The notes under the pieces were generated by a model. It saw only the letters and a list, made by a program, of their open reading frames with translations. It was not told the DNA's origin and did not search any database. The translations under genes were made by a program, and so were the position numbers. A DNA stretch of 64,000 bases. Source: Haliclona indistincta (Eukaryota; Porifera; Demospongiae; Haplosclerida; Chalinidae). Shown one piece after another: positions 51,592 through 63,877 of this stretch (its first letter is position 1; every line of letters starts with the position of its first letter). The stretch lies in contig OZ024785.1 in assembly GCA_964017065.1 (NCBI GenBank), positions 4,750,588 to 4,814,587 of the forward strand, in the 5' to 3' direction.

Positions 51592-54500
51592 ATGATAGCA
51601 ATCGTCTTGTTACAGCTCGTGTTTACAGCTATACCCAGCATCTTAGCTTCAAATCAAGTGTACATTGTCACTCCTGATCGGTCCTGTCTACCGGATCATG
51701 AATGTCATAATCTTTCTCACTATGTCGCTCAGTCAAATATCTACTTCACCTCTAACACAACCTTTATCTTCCTCAGGGGTGAGCACCACTTGGATCGACA
51801 AGAAACCATTATCGTTGCTGGAGTAGACAACCTCATTCTTGAAGGCCGAGGGGATTGGGTCATGGGACCAGGAGAGACTGTGATGCAGTCTACTGCTGTC
51901 ATCAACTGCACCAGAGGGAGAGGTGGTTTCTCTTTCATTAACTCAGTGTCTGTTACTATGCAAGGATTGACTTTGGTTAACTGCGGAACCGACGGCCCTT
52001 TTCAAATCCCGAAAGCATACCAAGTAATGAACAAGACAGCAATTTTTCTAATGAACACACAAAGCTTCAAATTTTCTCAAAACTCCATTCAAAATAACAC
52101 AGGATATGGGATACTGGTCTGGGAATGTGAGCACGTGGAAATTCTTAATAGCTCATTTTTTAACTCCAACCAAAATAAGCACAGCAACATGTCTTCATCA
52201 TCAAGCTGTTACTATGGCGACGGTGGTGGTGCTGGACTGTATACTGGATCAAGCAATGCTATTAAAATTGTGATTTCTGACTCAAATTTCACCAGATGCT
52301 GTTCTTGGTCAACAAAAGGAGGAGGCTTGTCAATAGGTAGTACTGGAAATGTATCTGGCTCTTTAACTAACTTGATCTTCAGAAAGAATCGAGCTATCCT
52401 AGGAGGATCGGGCCTGGCTGTTGTGTTCACAGATGGTTTAAATCTACTAAATATTTCAAAATCACTTTTTACTGAAGGAGAAGGTACTGGATTAGTGTTT
52501 TACTCTAGTGAGCCTGCAGTTGTCAATATGATAATTCAAGACACAGCGCTTGTGAATAATGTTTACAGCAACAGCGTAACTGAAATGTTTATCTTTTGTG
52601 GTACTCGAAATGGGGTTTATTTTCGAATGATAAATTCTCTAATTTCTCACACAGACAAGAGACTGTCACAAAGTGCAGTGTGGATTCGAAGATGCAGACA
52701 TGTCGTGCTAGAAAAAGTGACCATGCACCTTCAAAACAATCAGGTTGGAGGATTTTTAGCTGATGGGCTGTACAGATTGTTCGGCTTTACAATGCCCAAG
52801 ATTGACATCCAAAGCTGTGTCTTTGAGCAGAGCATAAATTCACGGTCAGTAGCCATTTTTAATGACATCAATGTTCGCATTGGGAACAGCATATTCAGAA
52901 ACAATACCCAAGGTCGTTCAGTGGTTACTATCTCAGTTGGGTCGCAAATGCACGTGTGGATAATATTCACAACTATTTCAAACAATGGAATGACTGGTCT
53001 CACAATTCTTAGTGGACCGGTGACCTTTCTAGGAAACAATACTATAGAAAATAACAATGCTATTCAAGGTGGTGCTATCAACTTATTGGAACTGTCGGTA
53101 TTCGCTGTGTTTGGGACACTAACTCTTCACAACAACACTGCTGGAACGTTTGGTGGTGCAATCTACCAATCAAGTGGATCGAATCTTCCGACCGTAGAAA
53201 TGGGCAACAATGTTTCTTTGTGCACTCTGTTCCCTGTTGCAAACTCATTGATAATCTTTTCAGGAAACAGAGCCGCCAAAGGAGGAAGTGACATCTATGG
53301 TACAAGGCTAATGGATTGCTACTTTTATTATAACCAGTATATTCCAAGAATCGGAAGACCAAATGAAACTTCATGGTACTTCGACACTCCTTTCAAGAGA
53401 CATTTTCAATTTGTCAATTCTGATCAACTTTCTTCCATGACTTCTAATCCCATCATGGTGTGCTTCTGTAATAACAGCAACTTACCAGATTGCTCAGATA
53501 GGGTTCATCACTTGAGAACCTACCCAGGTTTGGACTTTGACACCACAATAGCTACAGTAGGATACTATGGTGGTACCAGCCCGGGAGTAGTTACGGCTGA
53601 TGTGCTCAATGCAACATTAGTTCGCTACTATGGTCAAAAAGAAACTACCAAATGCTTCACGGTACATTTCTTGCTACAGAGCTCCGATCCAGCACTTGCA
53701 CAGGTGGATATCAGAGTCAATGGAGGACTACTGGAATGGGGTGTGTCTCTTGAAGTGGAGATCGAAGATTGCCCGGTTGGATTTTATAAAAGCAATTCAT
53801 CAGGGCACTGTGAATGTTTGCCTCTTCTAACTCCCGATGTTACTTGTAATGTGTCTCGTAAACCCTTTCAGTTTCTCAGATCTGGTAACACATGGTTTGC
53901 TTACATCAATAACACAAAGTGTATTACAGCTGCTAGCTGCCCTTTTGACTATTGCAATCTGTCCCTGGTTGAATTTGATATGACAAGACCAAATTATCAG
54001 TGTGTGGCTAATAGAACAGGCATACTCTGTGGACAATGCTATGATGGTCAAAGCCTAATGCTGGGATCTAACCGATGCAGTAATTGTTCCAACTTCTACT
54101 TGCTCCTACTTCCTGTCTTTGCACTAGCTGGTATGTTGCTGGTGGCTATTGTCATGTTTCTTAACTTGACAGTCTCAGTTGGTACAATAAATGGACTACT
54201 GTTCTATGCTAACATGATTAAGCTAAATGTGGCTATTTTCTTACCTGGTGATAGTAGTCTTCCAGTTGTGAGCCAATTCATATCTTGGCTGAACCTTGAC
54301 CTTGGTATCGAAGTGTGCTTGTTTGATGGACTAGATGGTTACTGGAAGACATGGCTACAGTTTGTCTTTCCCGCTTACCTGTTCCTGCTCATGGGTGGTA
54401 TTATTGTGGGCTGTCACTACTCTGTGTGGCTTTGCAGGTTGTGTGGCTCTCATGCTGTCCCAGCACTAGCTACACTGTTTCTCATGTCCTACACTAAAAT

Positions 54501-55383
54501 CCTACTCACAGTCACTAATGCTCTATCCATGTCTCAGCTGCCATGCAATGACAGTGTACTGACAGTGTGGAGTGTGGATGCTAACATCTCTTACGGAAGT
54601 GGAAAGCACCTTCCACTGGTCATCTTCTCCTGTATTGTCCTGGTTATTGGACTAGTTTATCCTGTTTTACTGCTTTGTGCACCTCTTCTAGAGAGATACA
54701 GCCACAAGTGTCTTCCACACAAGTGGAACCCGGTCCCTAGCTTGAAACCACTGTTGGATGCCTATGGAGGACCATACAAAGACAATTATCGATTCTGGAC
54801 AGGAGTTACTCTTGTATTGAGGCTCATCTGTACAATTATCTTTTCTTTTGTTTATGATACAACCAGCCTCGTCAATGCATACGTCATCAACACAATCATC
54901 TTGGGAATTTTAACAGCATGGGCCTTTATGTCAGCTGTCTACAGGAATGTTGCATTGAGTATTCTTGAAGTATTTTTCCTCATCAACCTGTTCCTAGTGA
55001 CCAATGTCAGTCCCTTGACCATCCTGATCAAGAACTTCCAGAAAACAGCAACTATCATCTTGATTGGGTCTAGTATGATCTGTTTCTTCATCATAGTAAT
55101 AGGACACTGTCTCACACAAACTAAATTTAAAAAGTATCTAGCAAGCACAAGCAAGCCCAGAGCAAGAGAAGTGCCGCAGCTGGCGACTGCAGAAGATGAC
55201 AATGGACGAAAGAGAGTATCGGGCTCACCACCGTTACATGTGTACGGTACTGAGAGAGGACTGCATCGCTTTGTGCTCAAGTTTCCACGTCAGTTTGACA
55301 AAGATAAGGATTCCGCTGAGCTCTCGTCTCCAGTTCTAATGGAGCGAGAACCACTACTGCATCATGATGACCAGTATGATTAG
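51592..55383 (+). CDS. Large secreted-ectodomain, multi-pass membrane protein, intact single exon
   Basis: 1263 codons without an intron. Signal peptide: MIAIVLLQLVFTAIPSILAS. Residues ~20-700 are repetitive in Gly/Asn with short hydrophobic strands (NNTGYGILVWECEHVEILNS, GGAIYQSSGSN), as expected for a right-handed parallel beta-helix, with many N-x-S/T sites. Residues ~727-830 are Cys-rich (CPVGFYKSNSSGHCECLP, GILCGQCYDGQS). From ~836 there are eight or nine hydrophobic helices, with LLDAYGGPYKDNYRFWTGV between them, then a basic/acidic tail of ~75 residues. The layout suggests a surface receptor or adhesion molecule. Genes like this are common in sponges, but no molecular role is known to me. 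A truncated paralogue lies at 31975-32192. Confidence 0.85.
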   Translation: MIAIVLLQLVFTAIPSILASNQVYIVTPDRSCLPDHECHNLSHYVAQSNIYFTSNTTFIFLRGEHHLDRQETIIVAGVDNLILEGRGDWVMGPGETVMQSTAVINCTRGRGGFSFINSVSVTMQGLTLVNCGTDGPFQIPKAYQVMNKTAIFLMNTQSFKFSQNSIQNNTGYGILVWECEHVEILNSSFFNSNQNKHSNMSSSSSCYYGDGGGAGLYTGSSNAIKIVISDSNFTRCCSWSTKGGGLSIGSTGNVSGSLTNLIFRKNRAILGGSGLAVVFTDGLNLLNISKSLFTEGEGTGLVFYSSEPAVVNMIIQDTALVNNVYSNSVTEMFIFCGTRNGVYFRMINSLISHTDKRLSQSAVWIRRCRHVVLEKVTMHLQNNQVGGFLADGLYRLFGFTMPKIDIQSCVFEQSINSRSVAIFNDINVRIGNSIFRNNTQGRSVVTISVGSQMHVWIIFTTISNNGMTGLTILSGPVTFLGNNTIENNNAIQGGAINLLELSVFAVFGTLTLHNNTAGTFGGAIYQSSGSNLPTVEMGNNVSLCTLFPVANSLIIFSGNRAAKGGSDIYGTRLMDCYFYYNQYIPRIGRPNETSWYFDTPFKRHFQFVNSDQLSSMTSNPIMVCFCNNSNLPDCSDRVHHLRTYPGLDFDTTIATVGYYGGTSPGVVTADVLNATLVRYYGQKETTKCFTVHFLLQSSDPALAQVDIRVNGGLLEWGVSLEVEIEDCPVGFYKSNSSGHCECLPLLTPDVTCNVSRKPFQFLRSGNTWFAYINNTKCITAASCPFDYCNLSLVEFDMTRPNYQCVANRTGILCGQCYDGQSLMLGSNRCSNCSNFYLLLLPVFALAGMLLVAIVMFLNLTVSVGTINGLLFYANMIKLNVAIFLPGDSSLPVVSQFISWLNLDLGIEVCLFDGLDGYWKTWLQFVFPAYLFLLMGGIIVGCHYSVWLCRLCGSHAVPALATLFLMSYTKILLTVTNALSMSQLPCNDSVLTVWSVDANISYGSGKHLPLVIFSCIVLVIGLVYPVLLLCAPLLERYSHKCLPHKWNPVPSLKPLLDAYGGPYKDNYRFWTGVTLVLRLICTIIFSFVYDTTSLVNAYVINTIILGILTAWAFMSAVYRNVALSILEVFFLINLFLVTNVSPLTILIKNFQKTATIILIGSSMICFFIIVIGHCLTQTKFKKYLASTSKPRAREVPQLATAEDDNGRKRVSGSPPLHVYGTERGLHRFVLKFPRQFDKDKDSAELSSPVLMEREPLLHHDDQYD

Positions 55384-55594
55384 AGATAAGTTATCACCAT
55401 ACAACTTTAACCACGATAGACATCAAAAAGGAAATAATCATTTACAAATGAACTTTTAAAATAACTGTGATAGTAATTACATGCAATAAATAAACTGTCT
55501 CTAGATACACTTTACACATAGAGATTCAAATAATTATGATCTTCATGTAATAAAAGTTTCTACTGTATTTTACACATTTTAGTATTACTGCCAA

Positions 55595-57286
55595 TCAAGC
55601 CAAGATATTGTCTAGATGTGCTAATATGACTGCAGCCAGTGGTTTCTCGACGTCACTTGATTCATCGCCATCAAGTGCAACAAGGTGTTGAGTACTCAGG
55701 TTGCTTCGAATTTCTGCCAGTGACCTGCGAAGCTCAGTCCTATCCTGAACAACGTTACTATCAAGATTAATAATAACCGTTGATAACCAGTTCAGCACAC
55801 GATTGTCGTTTCCAAGGTCGCCTTCAGACAAGGGAAGGTAAGTCCCATCCGGACCTGTATATTTTAACTGGCATATAGTATTCTCAGATTTACCAGGTTT
55901 ATCTATAGGCAAGTGTGCCTTGCGTCCACGATAGAGGCACAGGGAGAGAGAAAGACCAAACGATATCATAAGTAACAGAGCGATTATAACACCAAGAATA
56001 GGTAGCCATGGAAGCAAGCAAGCTCCTGTAGTAAAATATAAAATCAATTACTTTTTATAACGTGCTTAACTTACCATTGGGTTGGAGCGGTTGAATGGTA
56101 GGGCAAGGAGTAGAGGGGACTAAAATGGCTGCTGACTGAGTTTCTCTGTAGTGGCGTTGACGTTGTGTGGTGCTATGGACTTGTACCATCAGTTGCATGT
56201 CACTGGATTGAAGGTTATGCAATGTTATACTGGATTGAACTATTCGGTAAACACGATTATCATCAGTGTTTACAAGCTCATCGTTTATGAACCATTCATA
56301 ATTTATACCAGTTCCTGTTGCTAGAGTGGAGCAGACCCACATTTGTTGCAGTGCTTCTTCACAAGTTAAATTACTTGTGAAATGTGGTGGATCTATGTAT
56401 AAAGCAAAAAATCAAAAGTTAAGCATACTCAATCAGTGTAACTCACTAAAAATTTCGACCGTAAGTGAATACCGTTGCCCACTCACACTTCTCCATGCGG
56501 GAACCGTCAATGATGTGCTAGTTGCTGTGGCTATGGGACGGTAAACTCCAGTATTTGCTGTTGTTACTTTATGTAGGACTAAGCTATGCCTGTCGCCGTT
56601 TGGAGGTAAAGTTTGTACATTTCCAGTACCGATGAACTCCCACATAACTTGGACCTGTCCAGTATTACTGCTTTGCACATTTGCTTCAAGGACAACCGGC
56701 TCATCCTGTCCTTCTAGGGCATATATCTGTATGCTTGGTTTGTTGGGAGGGTCGGGAAGGTCAGGATATGCTGTATTGATGGATACCAACTATCATAACT
56801 ATGTGTGGTTATCTTTACCTTCAAGTTCTCTTGGGGGTAGTGATAAATTATCACCATCCTTGCATTGTAAAAAACCTATTTTTTGTAAACAGCCAGTGGT
56901 GAACAGTAAATATTTTCCAAGACAGTAATTTATCTTTATACAAACACTGACACACTTCGCTTTCATTTCGCAGCAGACAAAACAACTTGACCTGTCACAA
57001 ACATTATTAATGCTGTACCTTCGCACGATATTGAGAAGTTCAATCTCATTTGACTGTTGCCGAGGGCGGTTACAATGAGGCAATCTGATGGTGGGGTCGT
57101 AGTGTTTAGTGTCAAGGTAGCATCTGGAACCGACCCTCCCAAGTCGTCTTCGCATCGCACGAGCTGGTAGGAGTTGCGATACCGCTCACTCAGGGATAGC
57201 TGCAGCGCTGTGGAAACGTCCAGATCACACGCCAGCAGTAGTAGAGCAAAGAAGCCCGCGGCAATACTAAACCCAGATGGCCGCAT
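55595..57286 (-). CDS. IgSF-like type I membrane receptor, copy A, four exons
   Basis: Exons 57286-57019, 56770-56447, 56392-56075 and 56025-55595, all joined in phase 1, give 446 residues. Exon 1: signal peptide (MRPSGFSIAAGFFALLLLAC) and a short Cys-containing segment (CEDDLGG, ISCEG). Exon 2: Ig-like fold with W and TANTGVY in place of the usual D-x-G-x-Y, and no cysteine pair. Exon 3: second Ig-like domain (LTCEEALQQMWVC, NYEWFINDEL, ITLHNLQSSDMQ). Exon 4: membrane helix (WLPILGVIIALLLMISFGL) and a cytoplasmic tail with NRVLNWLSTVIINLDS and RRSLAEIRSNL. The first intron is 248 nt; the others are 54 and 49 nt. Ligand unknown. Copy B has the same structure. Confidence 0.8.
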
Positions 57287-58136
57287 GCTGCACGATTGTT
57301 CCCAGATGCTCGATTGTTCCCAGTTGCTTAATTGTTCACAGTTGACTCAAGCGCTAAATTAAATACTCATGAATACTACATTCCAATTGTCAATGGATTC
57401 ATAGGGACTTTCCCTTACAGACCCACATTGACCTAAGAAGGACAATGCATGTGTTATTTTCAAGAGTATTGTTATTATTATTATTAGGTTAATAGCAGCA
57501 CAGATTCTAGTTATAATTTATCTTTGAAATAAGTACTTTTGTGTAAATAACAGTAGCTAACACGATACTAAGCTGTGCAAAAATTGACCCAGCTTAGTAT
57601 CATGCTGCGCAAAAATTTCCAGTATATCTCTGGAAAGATATCAGTATTTCTATCAGAAATATTTTATTTAATCACAATTCTAAACATAGTATGAACAGAA
57701 ATCTGGCTTCCAGTCCAACAGCCTATTGTGAGACTGTCCAGATCTAGAGGGGCAGACCCCTGGACTCTCCCTTGGGGACATATGTCATGACAACAGACCA
57801 TCTTGCCAGCTATCCTACACTGCTGTCCATAATATTTAAATCAGGTGATCTGCACAGACCAATGAACATCCTGCATGCATTCAATTCCATGGACTGTCAC
57901 TGTGCAGTCAACCCTCACAGCCTTAATAATTGCTAGTGAGAATCAGAATCGACTGTATTACCTGATAGGAGGAGGCAACAGCTTTATAGCATACTTTTTT
58001 AGGTGTATCATAATTATACTAATGGGATAATAGCTTATTGTGGTTGACAGACCATTGTGACAGACACATAAAAAGAATGGTATTAAATCAAGAATGGACA
58101 AGTTCGGGCTAGTACTTTTTGTCCGTAAAAGAGGTG
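57287..58136. other. Intergenic, shared by the tandem duplication
   Basis: Its sequence is repeated after copy B (about 61740-62700): TGTGTAAATAACAGTAGCTAAC and TAAATCAGGTGATCTGCACA. No gene seen. Confidence 0.6.
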
Positions 58137-58144
58137 TCCCTAAT

Positions 58145-58444
58145 CAGTGGCGGATCCAGGGGTGGGCCAGGTAGGGCCTGGCCCACCCAAACTAGCCCAG
58201 CTAAAATTTAAAAAGTTTTAACTATAGTACAAAACTCTTACCGTTCTGAGCAGAATTCTCACTACTGATTAGCGCGCTCGCTGTGCTGTATAGCTTCCTA
58301 GCTGTACGCATCGACTATCGCTTTGAAGCGTGTCAGAGTCAATTATTTACGCCTATAATGAATTAATAATTAGCTAAAAATTTTCGGCGGCGCTCTGCGC
58401 CGCACATTGGCCCACCCAATCTTGTTTTCCTGGATCCGCCACTG
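58145..58444. mobile_element. 300-bp hAT-like MITE, present in one duplicate only
   Basis: The ends CAGTGGCGGATCCAGG and CCTGGATCCGCCACTG are flanked by exact TCCCTAAT duplications (58137-58144, 58445-58452). The matching place after copy B (about 62710-62730) is empty. GGCCCACCC and its complement extend the inverted ends. No frame. Confidence 0.9.
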
Positions 58445-58452
58445 TCCCTAAT

Positions 58453-60060
58453 ACATAGAAGTTTCGATCGATCTGTATTGTTATGTATTGTTGGATAAAT
58501 CAACAAAATTGCTGAGGTGTCCACTATCGAGAGAGGTTCCACTGCTAAACAATTAACTAACCATTGTTCTGAACTGTTTGAGTTACTGGCAAGGGGCATA
58601 TACATGTGGAGACTAAAATGGCGCTTCATGTTGACCCACACCTGGCCCATGAATAATGAAACCATCATAAGGGAAACTCCCGGGGTTTTTCCCTAGGTAA
58701 CTGATCTTCAAATATGGATGATTGTAAACTGGGCGGGGTATGTTATCTGTATTATTAGCATGTTTGTCATAATGGAGATTTGATAATTATACTATCAGGC
58801 TATTTAGTGCATGGTATATGATTAAGCTTTAGTCTTTAATTTAAGATTTATGGTTTAGTGTTAGTTGTTAGGGTTTGAGCTTGAAGGTATGATGGTCAGG
58901 GGTGTAGCCCCCACAAACATATCAGGTTATCATGGTTAACTGCTATCGTGTATCAGTGGTTGTCATGGTTACAATGATAATCACAACCAAATTTGTGGTT
59001 GAGATAAATATTATCGATCTACTGCAGTACTAGTAGAGAATCTATCATTCTATCGTTAGGAGACTAGATAGCTAATCCACAGCACCAATCAAGCTGGAAA
59101 TCCTCCTGAACAGATTAATAAGTTACAGATTGACATGTATATTACAACTATCAATGGTTTTATGCACTCTTGTCTTACTCCAAGATCAGCCGAATAGTCA
59201 CCCTCCCAGTTGTTGAATTATACAAAGGGGGTTCCAAGGAATCCTCTCTAGGTCTGCTATGTCAGTGACAGTGACTGTAGACTAGTAAAAGGAGTGCAAC
59301 CCTAACCAGTATAGCAGTACACCCACTAATGTATAGAGATACATGGTCTATTACTCAGTCAACATTCCATACTTCCTTGTTGCTTTACATTGTGTGCCAG
59401 TGGTAGATTTCTTCATCTCTACTTCTTTTGATTTCGTCAGAAAACTTTTCTTTACTATTAATTGGGATCAGATGGTTAGAATAATTATATTTATGATGTT
59501 ACTAACCATTGTTCTGAACTGGTTGAAGCAAGGAACAGCAAATGGAACTAAGTTGCTGCATGTTGACAGAGTTGCATGCACAAAACAGCACACTGCTAAA
59601 TTTGAAGTCAGTGGTCAGCTAAATCCCCTTTGCTCTACGTAACTATTGATGAATAATAGAATTCCATGACTGAGTTTCTATGAGAAGAATCATGCATTAA
59701 ATGTGACAAACTGCTCGATATAAATTTAACAACATGAGGGGCCTCAAATAACTACAGTGATTGTTCTGCAGTTGATCAGGCATTCTTGCACGTTACATTG
59801 GCTCTGTTCAAGCGCCATCCTGAACGTGGGTGGATTCTGAGTATCTGCCTTTATTAAACAAAAACCCTAAAAACGTACTTTTTCAGTGAGCATAGCACTA
59901 CCTGGAGATAATAACTTTGAATGGACCGTGGTCAGATTCTGTGCTCATGACAATTTACACTCTTTACTAAAAACAAACTTTGAACTAAAAATAATGTTAC
60001 ACTAAAACTGAGAACTATTGTAATGTCTCTAAAGTCTAATGTTATGGCTGCCAAAAGTGG
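58453..60060. other. Intergenic between receptor copies
   Basis: Much of it (58680-59290) is repeated near 63300-63840. A degenerate GATGTAGGG-type repeat lies at 59320-59455 (ACTAATGTATAGAGATACATGG). No gene assigned. Confidence 0.5.
59320..59455 (+). repeat. Degenerate copy of the ~150-bp foldback inner-arm repeat
   Basis: CCACTAATGTATAGAGATAC, then CAACATTCCATACTTCCTTG and CTTTTGATTTCGTCAGAAAA follow the order of the repeat at 26440-26600 with many differences, so it is an old copy. Confidence 0.6.
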
Positions 60061-60072
60061 AGAATCAGTCAT

Positions 60073-61728
60073 TCACTCGAGAGTCAAGATTTGCTTTAGA
60101 CGTTCAATCATGTCTTCAATTATTGGTTCTCTTTTCTCGACAATTTCATCGTCATTGTCTCCATCAAGTTGTGTGCGCCGGTTTTGAAGGTCAGTGCTAA
60201 GTTGTGTTAGGACGTCATGAAGTGGACGATTGCTACTGGCAATGTCACTGTTAAGAGTCTCGATAACATTTGAAAGCCAAGTCATCACACGACGATTATC
60301 TCCCAGATCACGTTGACTTAAACAAATTTTGTTATTTCGGAAATCTGTTGCTTCTATTCCATCAACATCAGCAGAACGTTTTCGACAGCTATGACAATAG
60401 AGGCATAAGCAAGAAAAAATAAGACAAAACGATACCAGAACTAAGACAAAAATTATACCACACAAGATAGGGAGCCATGGAAGTAAGCAGGATCCTAAAA
60501 AATGATGATAATAATGGTAGTAGCAAGGAAATAATTCACTAACCATTCGTGGGTTGAGTGGTAGGACAAAAAGATTCTGAGGGGACCAAAATTGCTGCTG
60601 ACTGCTCTTCAATGTAGGTGCGCTTATTTTTCATAGTACTGATTTGTACAATAAGATGCATGTCATCGGCTGTGAGGTTATGCAAGACTATACTGCCAGC
60701 AGACGGAAAAATAGATAACACACGATTGTCGTTGGTTGTCAATCTATCATTGTTTATGAACCAGTTGTAATTTATATCAGTGCCTGTTGCTCGAGTGGTG
60801 CAGCGCCACTTTTGTCCTGGTTCTTCTGTACAGGTTAAATTCCTCGTAAAACGTGGTTGCTCTGGATAAATCAAAGGTCATGTCTATTACTGTTAGTAGT
60901 ACTTGCAACTTACCAAAATAATTAACTTTCAAGAAATATCGTTGCCCATTTACAATCTTCCATTCAGGATTTGTCAATGATGAACTCGTTGCTGTAGCTA
61001 CTGGAAAGTATTCCCCAGTATTTGCTGTTGTTAGATTACTAAGTATCAAACTGTTCTTGTCGCCATTCGGTGAAAGCCTGACCGGGTTTACAGCTGTAGT
61101 AGCTGCAAATACCCACTCCACTCTAATTTGTCCAGTGTTACTGCTCTGTACATTTGATCGAAGAATAACAGGCTCTTCCTGTCCTGATAGAGCAGACCTT
61201 TCTATCTTTTCCGTTACAGGTGGTAGGGGAGGGTATGCTGCATTGGATGGCAACTATTATAATCCCATACGTGTAATTTGTTGTTAGCATATCTCACCTT
61301 CTAGTTTAATCGAGTCGGACCAATTATCATTTGTTCTGCACTGCAATAACCCTATTATTGTTGTTGTAAATAATTTTTTCAGATATTATAAACAGCAACA
61401 CACTTCACTTTGCAGCAAACTGGATACATAACATTTACATGTAGTGGTTCAAGTTACCTTCGCACGATGTTGTAAAATTTATCATCATTTCACCAGAGCT
61501 GAAGGTGGTCACACTGAAGCAATCAGTCGGAGGGGTAGTGGCGTTAAGCACCAAGGTGGCTCCTAAAACCACTCCTCCGATGTCGTCTTCGCATCGCACG
61601 ACGCGGGAGTTACGATCAGACTGCGACTCAATCAGGGATAGCTGCAGCGCTGTAGAAACGTCCAGAACACACGCCAGCAGCAGTAGAGCAAAGAACCCCG
61701 CGGCAATACTAAACCCAGATGACCGCAT
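60073..61728 (-). CDS. IgSF-like type I membrane receptor, copy B, four exons
   Basis: Exons 61728-61458, 61237-60914, 60861-60544 and 60494-60073, all phase 1, give 444 residues. Exons 2 and 3 are the same length as in copy A (324 and 318 nt). The signal peptide (MRSSGFSIAAGFFALLLLAC) is nearly identical to copy A. The ectodomain has diverged more: SALSGQEEPVILRSNVQSSN, LTCTEEPGQKWRC, NYNWFINNDRL. The membrane helix (ILCGIIFVLVLVSFCLIFS) is followed by a Cys-rich juxtamembrane CLCLYCHSC and a tail with NRRVMTWLSNVIETLNS, conserved with copy A. The last two introns are 52 and 49 nt. Both copies look intact, so this is probably a functional pair. Confidence 0.8.
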
Positions 61729-63877
61729 GCTGCTCGAATGTTAGTTAGGTTGTGTTTCAGTCTATTGCTGACTCAAGCGCTAAATACTCGTGTACTACAT
61801 CCCAATTTTTCATGGGGCTTTCCCTACGCCTACACTGATCTAGACCCACCCGAAAGAAAGGACAATACATGTCATTATCGGGTATAGTAGTGAGCTTCAT
61901 TGCCGCTGCATATGAAACAATGATTCAGTTAAAACATTTCGATCCGTGAATCATCATCAGTGAATGAAACAGATGTTAAGCTTTAAATAGTAATTCTACA
62001 GGTGAAAAACCATCATGAGCCATGCATGCTGCGGCAATAACAATGCAGCAACGGCCTATATCAAATACATTGTGTTATTGTCAAGAGTATTGTTATTTTT
62101 CCCTCTGTGTTATTCATTATAGTCAAGTGTTATTCATTATAGTTTATCTTTGAAATGAGTACTTTTGTGTAAGTAACAGTTGCTAACATGATACTAAGCT
62201 GAGCAAAAATTGACTTCGTTATTATCTCTGGAAGGATATAGAGTTACCAGTATTCCTATCAGAAATATTTTAAGTAATCACAATTCTAAACTTAGCCTGT
62301 TATAAGACTGTCTAGATCTGGACAGTCCCAGGGACAGTCCCGTGGACTCTCCCTCAGAGGACTCTCATGGCAAGGTGTCACAACAACAGATGCATCTTGC
62401 CAACTATCTTGCATTGTTGTCCATAATAATTTTATTTAAATCAGGTGATCTGCACAGACTGATGAACATCCTGCATGCATTCAACTCCATAGACCGTCAC
62501 TGTGCAGTCAACCCTCACAGCCTTAATTGTTAGTGAGAATCGACTGTATTACCTGATAGGAGGCCTTTGATCCAACTGCTTTATAGCATACCAGCATTGG
62601 TTTAGGTGTATACTAATGGACAATAGCTTATTGTGGCTGACAGACACATAAAAGAATGGTAGTAAAATCAAGAACGACAAGTTTGAGCAAGTACCTTTTG
62701 TCCGTACATGAGGTTCCCTTGCGTAGAAGTTCTGATCTGTATTGTTTTGTGTGAAAAATCAACAATTGTCCGGAGGTTCCACTGCAAAATAATTAACTAA
62801 CCATTGTTCTGAACTGTTTGAGCATAATACATTTGGAGACTAAAATGATGAAGCCATCATTAGGGAAACTCCCTGGGATTTTCCCTAGGTACTAAATCAA
62901 CTTATGGCACCCCCATTGCATGACCAGCATGTCACTTCCTGGGGTGACCTACTTATTTTTTCAGTCTTGGGTGAAACCATTGCTCCTCAGTTAGACAAAA
63001 GTCGATACCCTGATTTTGCCGATTGAAAATCTCAAAATCTGTGGTTCTCATCAACCTGAAGGCCATATAATAACCATGTACTGATGCAGGAACATACTCA
63101 TCAGAGGCAAGATTTGATGTTGCATTAGAGAAGTAATGGCAACATCCAGAGCAGCTGGTTGCCTTCTCTCTCAAGTAGGAAGACGTCAGCCGAATGACTA
63201 AGAGAGTGGATCTTCTTCAGTACGCAGAGCTGATTGTGCGGCTGCAAACAGGACATATCGAATTGCACCATGTCTCTGGATCCTGTCCCTGCGTATCCTA
63301 TCCATGATCTTCAAATGCCGGAAGATTGTAAACTGGGCAGGGTAAGTTATCTGTATTATTAACATGTTTGTCATGATGGAGACTTGATAATTATAGTATC
63401 AGGCTATTTTAGTGCATGGTTTATGATTTTGCTTTAGTCTTTAATTAAGGTTTAGTGTTAGTTTTAGGGTGGGGTTGTCATGGTTACAATGATATTCACA
63501 ACCAAATTTGTGGTTCGGATATGTACTGCAGTACATGTACTAGTAGAGAATCTATCATTCTATCGTTAGGAGACTAGCTAACCCAATCCACAGCACCAAT
63601 CAAGCAGGAAATCCTCCTGAACTTTTTATCAATAATGATAGTGACACCGAGATGAACAAGTGACATACAATGTGACATTGTGACATGTATTACAACAATC
63701 ATTGGTTTTATGCACTCTTGCCTTACTCCAAGATTACAACTACAGCTAAACAGTCACTCTCCCTGTTGTTCAATTATACAAAGAGGATTCCAAGGAACCC
63801 CTCTGGGTCTGCTATGTCTGTGACAGTGACTGTAGACTAGCTGCTTAATAGTATAACAGCATAAAAGGAGTATAGTA
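61729..63877. other. Downstream flank of the tandem duplication
   Basis: Parallel to 57290-59300 with indels. It lacks the hAT-like MITE at the equivalent place. No exon of a third receptor copy was found. Confidence 0.55.
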
